From contig SCRB01000084.1 in NCBI GenBank assembly GCA_004299545.1, positions 1-7,861 of the forward strand: a stretch of DNA of 7,861 nucleotides, written 5' to 3'. Position 1 is the first letter of the stretch, and every line of letters starts with the position of its first letter. The translations under genes were made by a program, and so were the position numbers. The notes under the pieces are model-generated. The model was not told the origin of the DNA, ran no database searches, and saw only the letters and a list, made by a program, of their open reading frames with translations. Source of the stretch: Rhizobiaceae bacterium (GTDB lineage: Bacteria; Pseudomonadota; Alphaproteobacteria; Rhizobiales; Rhizobiaceae). Shown here one piece after another: positions 6,984-7,861 of the stretch.

Positions 6984-7861
6984 ACCCAAGAAGATCGGCG
7001 AAGTCGTCGTCGCCTTCCGGCGGTGGCGGCGGCGGTAACGGTGGCGGATCGCACAGTGCTTTCAGCGTGACGCAGGCCTCGCGTAGCCACTGAGGCATCT
7101 CCGCCTCAGAGCACTGGGCCAGAAACTCAGCGATCCCCCAGTTCCCCTTCGACCAGCCGAAATAGTCTTTGAGAGCAGCGACCGCCTGGGCCTTCGGATC
7201 CGGGTATTTGGCCTGCAGATGCGGCGGCCAATCGAGCTGATCGGCGAATCGTTGGAGCGCGGCCAGCGTGGTGTTTTTGAGGATAAGATCTTCAATGCCC
7301 TTCTCATCGTGCGTGAACAGGTGTTCGACTTGGGCTTCGATGGCCGCCTTGGCCGGGTCGGTCTGCTTATCGCAGAGCCCGAAGGTTCGCTTGCCGAGAC
7401 TCTTATACAGGGCGCCGAGGTCGGCGATCTGATTCTCGGTCCCAGCGTCGATGACGCACACGCCAAGCGCCTCCAGCGAAGCATATGTCGCCGGATTGAG
7501 TTCGGATAAACGGCGCGCTGCGACTGGGAACGCGGTCGCCTCTGTTGCTCCCTCTGCGATCAGAACGCGCCGCGACAACAGCCCTTCGCAAAAGCGGGTT
7601 CGGAATTCTTGACGATAGCGCTTGTGCTTGACGCTCTCCGGTAGCTCGATCTTCGACTGGCTCAGTTGACCGTCGTCTGACCTGGATAGGATGACGGTCT
7701 CGTCGAGACTGAACTCCTCAAGCACATAGGGCGAGTGTGACGTGAATAGCGACTGTGCCGAAAGCTTGCGGAGTTCATGAACGATCCGCTTTTGCGCGTA
7801 AGGCGGGATCGCGGTTTCTGCCTCTTCCATGGCAAAAATGACGTTCTGCTTGTCTTCGGCG
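6982..7861 (-). CDS. OLD-family ATPase/TOPRIM nuclease, C-terminal part (GajA-like; 5' end outside window)
   Basis: The frame is open to the right edge, showing about 292 C-terminal residues; the Met at 7830 is internal. Counting from that Met, the edge sequence NVIFAMEEAETAIPP covers the Walker B end of an ABC-type ATPase, and SLFTSHSPYVLEEF (27-40) holds the switch histidine H32. The TOPRIM nuclease follows: VLIAEGATEATAF (89-101) with E93 and E97, TFGLCDKQTD (149-158) with D154, KGIEDLIL (177-184), and the conserved-type lysine K228 in GWSKGNWGIAEF. This order (ATPase, then TOPRIM) is that of OLD nucleases, which nick or cut DNA. With a UvrD-like gene next to it, it fits class 2 OLD or GajA of Gabija. 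The C-terminus is unusual: a proline run PPPLPPPPPP (262-271) and an acidic tail DDDFADLLG. The Walker A is beyond the window, so completeness of the ATPase cannot be judged. OLD family very sure. Confidence 0.87.
   Translation of the reverse strand, partial: AEDKQNVIFAMEEAETAIPPYAQKRIVHELRKLSAQSLFTSHSPYVLEEFSLDETVILSRSDDGQLSQSKIELPESVKHKRYRQEFRTRFCEGLLSRRVLIAEGATEATAFPVAARRLSELNPATYASLEALGVCVIDAGTENQIADLGALYKSLGKRTFGLCDKQTDPAKAAIEAQVEHLFTHDEKGIEDLILKNTTLAALQRFADQLDWPPHLQAKYPDPKAQAVAALKDYFGWSKGNWGIAEFLAQCSEAEMPQWLREACVTLKALCDPPPLPPPPPPEGDDDFADLLG
7018..7047 (-). repeat. GGC/GGT-rich tract encoding a proline run in the OLD protein
   Basis: On the plus strand this is a run of GGC, GGT and GGA triplets broken by AACG. 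On the coding minus strand it gives PPPLPPPPPP near the C-terminus of the OLD protein. It is low complexity and could vary in length between strains. Confidence 0.5.

Noticed and set aside
7018..7047. GGC/GGT triplet run as a CRISPR or tandem repeat array
   Set aside because: It is only about 30 bases long, has no spacers and is explained by proline codons on the minus strand.
6971..7090. 40-codon upstream extension of the helicase
   Set aside because: It overlaps the OLD gene and encodes a low-complexity arginine/alanine stretch; GTG 6970 has a well-placed AGGTGG, and the SF1 Q-motif follows at once.

Overview
The window is a GC-rich, gene-dense bacterial segment with strong G/C bias at third codon positions. 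This suits a high-GC proteobacterium, possibly an alphaproteobacterium, but no ribosomal or housekeeping gene is present to fix the lineage. Every recognisable gene belongs to a family used in phage defence or abortive infection, so I read it as part of a defence island. I see no RNA gene, CRISPR array, insertion sequence or integrase.

Left half (+ strand, bases 1-3638): four genes run head to tail with overlaps or very short gaps. They are the 3' end of an unrecognised gene; an abortive-infection protein with an Abi_C-type C-terminus, broken by a frameshift at a short CG-dinucleotide tract; a 577-residue protein with an N-terminal TIR-like domain and a long unassigned C-terminal part; and a 215-residue AbiU2-like HEPN protein with a strong Shine-Dalgarno sequence.

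Right half (- strand, bases 7861 down to 3635): three co-directional, closely spaced genes. They are the 3' part of an OLD-family ATPase/TOPRIM nuclease, a complete UvrD/Rep-type SF1 helicase, and a protein ending in a HEPN-type motif. The OLD plus UvrD-like pair is the layout of Gabija (GajA/GajB) and of class 2 OLD systems. The HEPN protein in the same operon is not part of the two-gene Gabija definition and is the most interesting candidate for something new.

The two gene sets converge, and their stop codons overlap in the four bases CTAG at 3635-3638. A short hairpin spans this junction. By inference, the right set would sense or process DNA with the nuclease/helicase pair and perhaps use the HEPN protein as an RNase effector. 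The left set would combine a TIR-type (possibly NAD-consuming) effector with one or two HEPN-type proteins. Functional links within and between the sets are inferred from spacing and family membership only.
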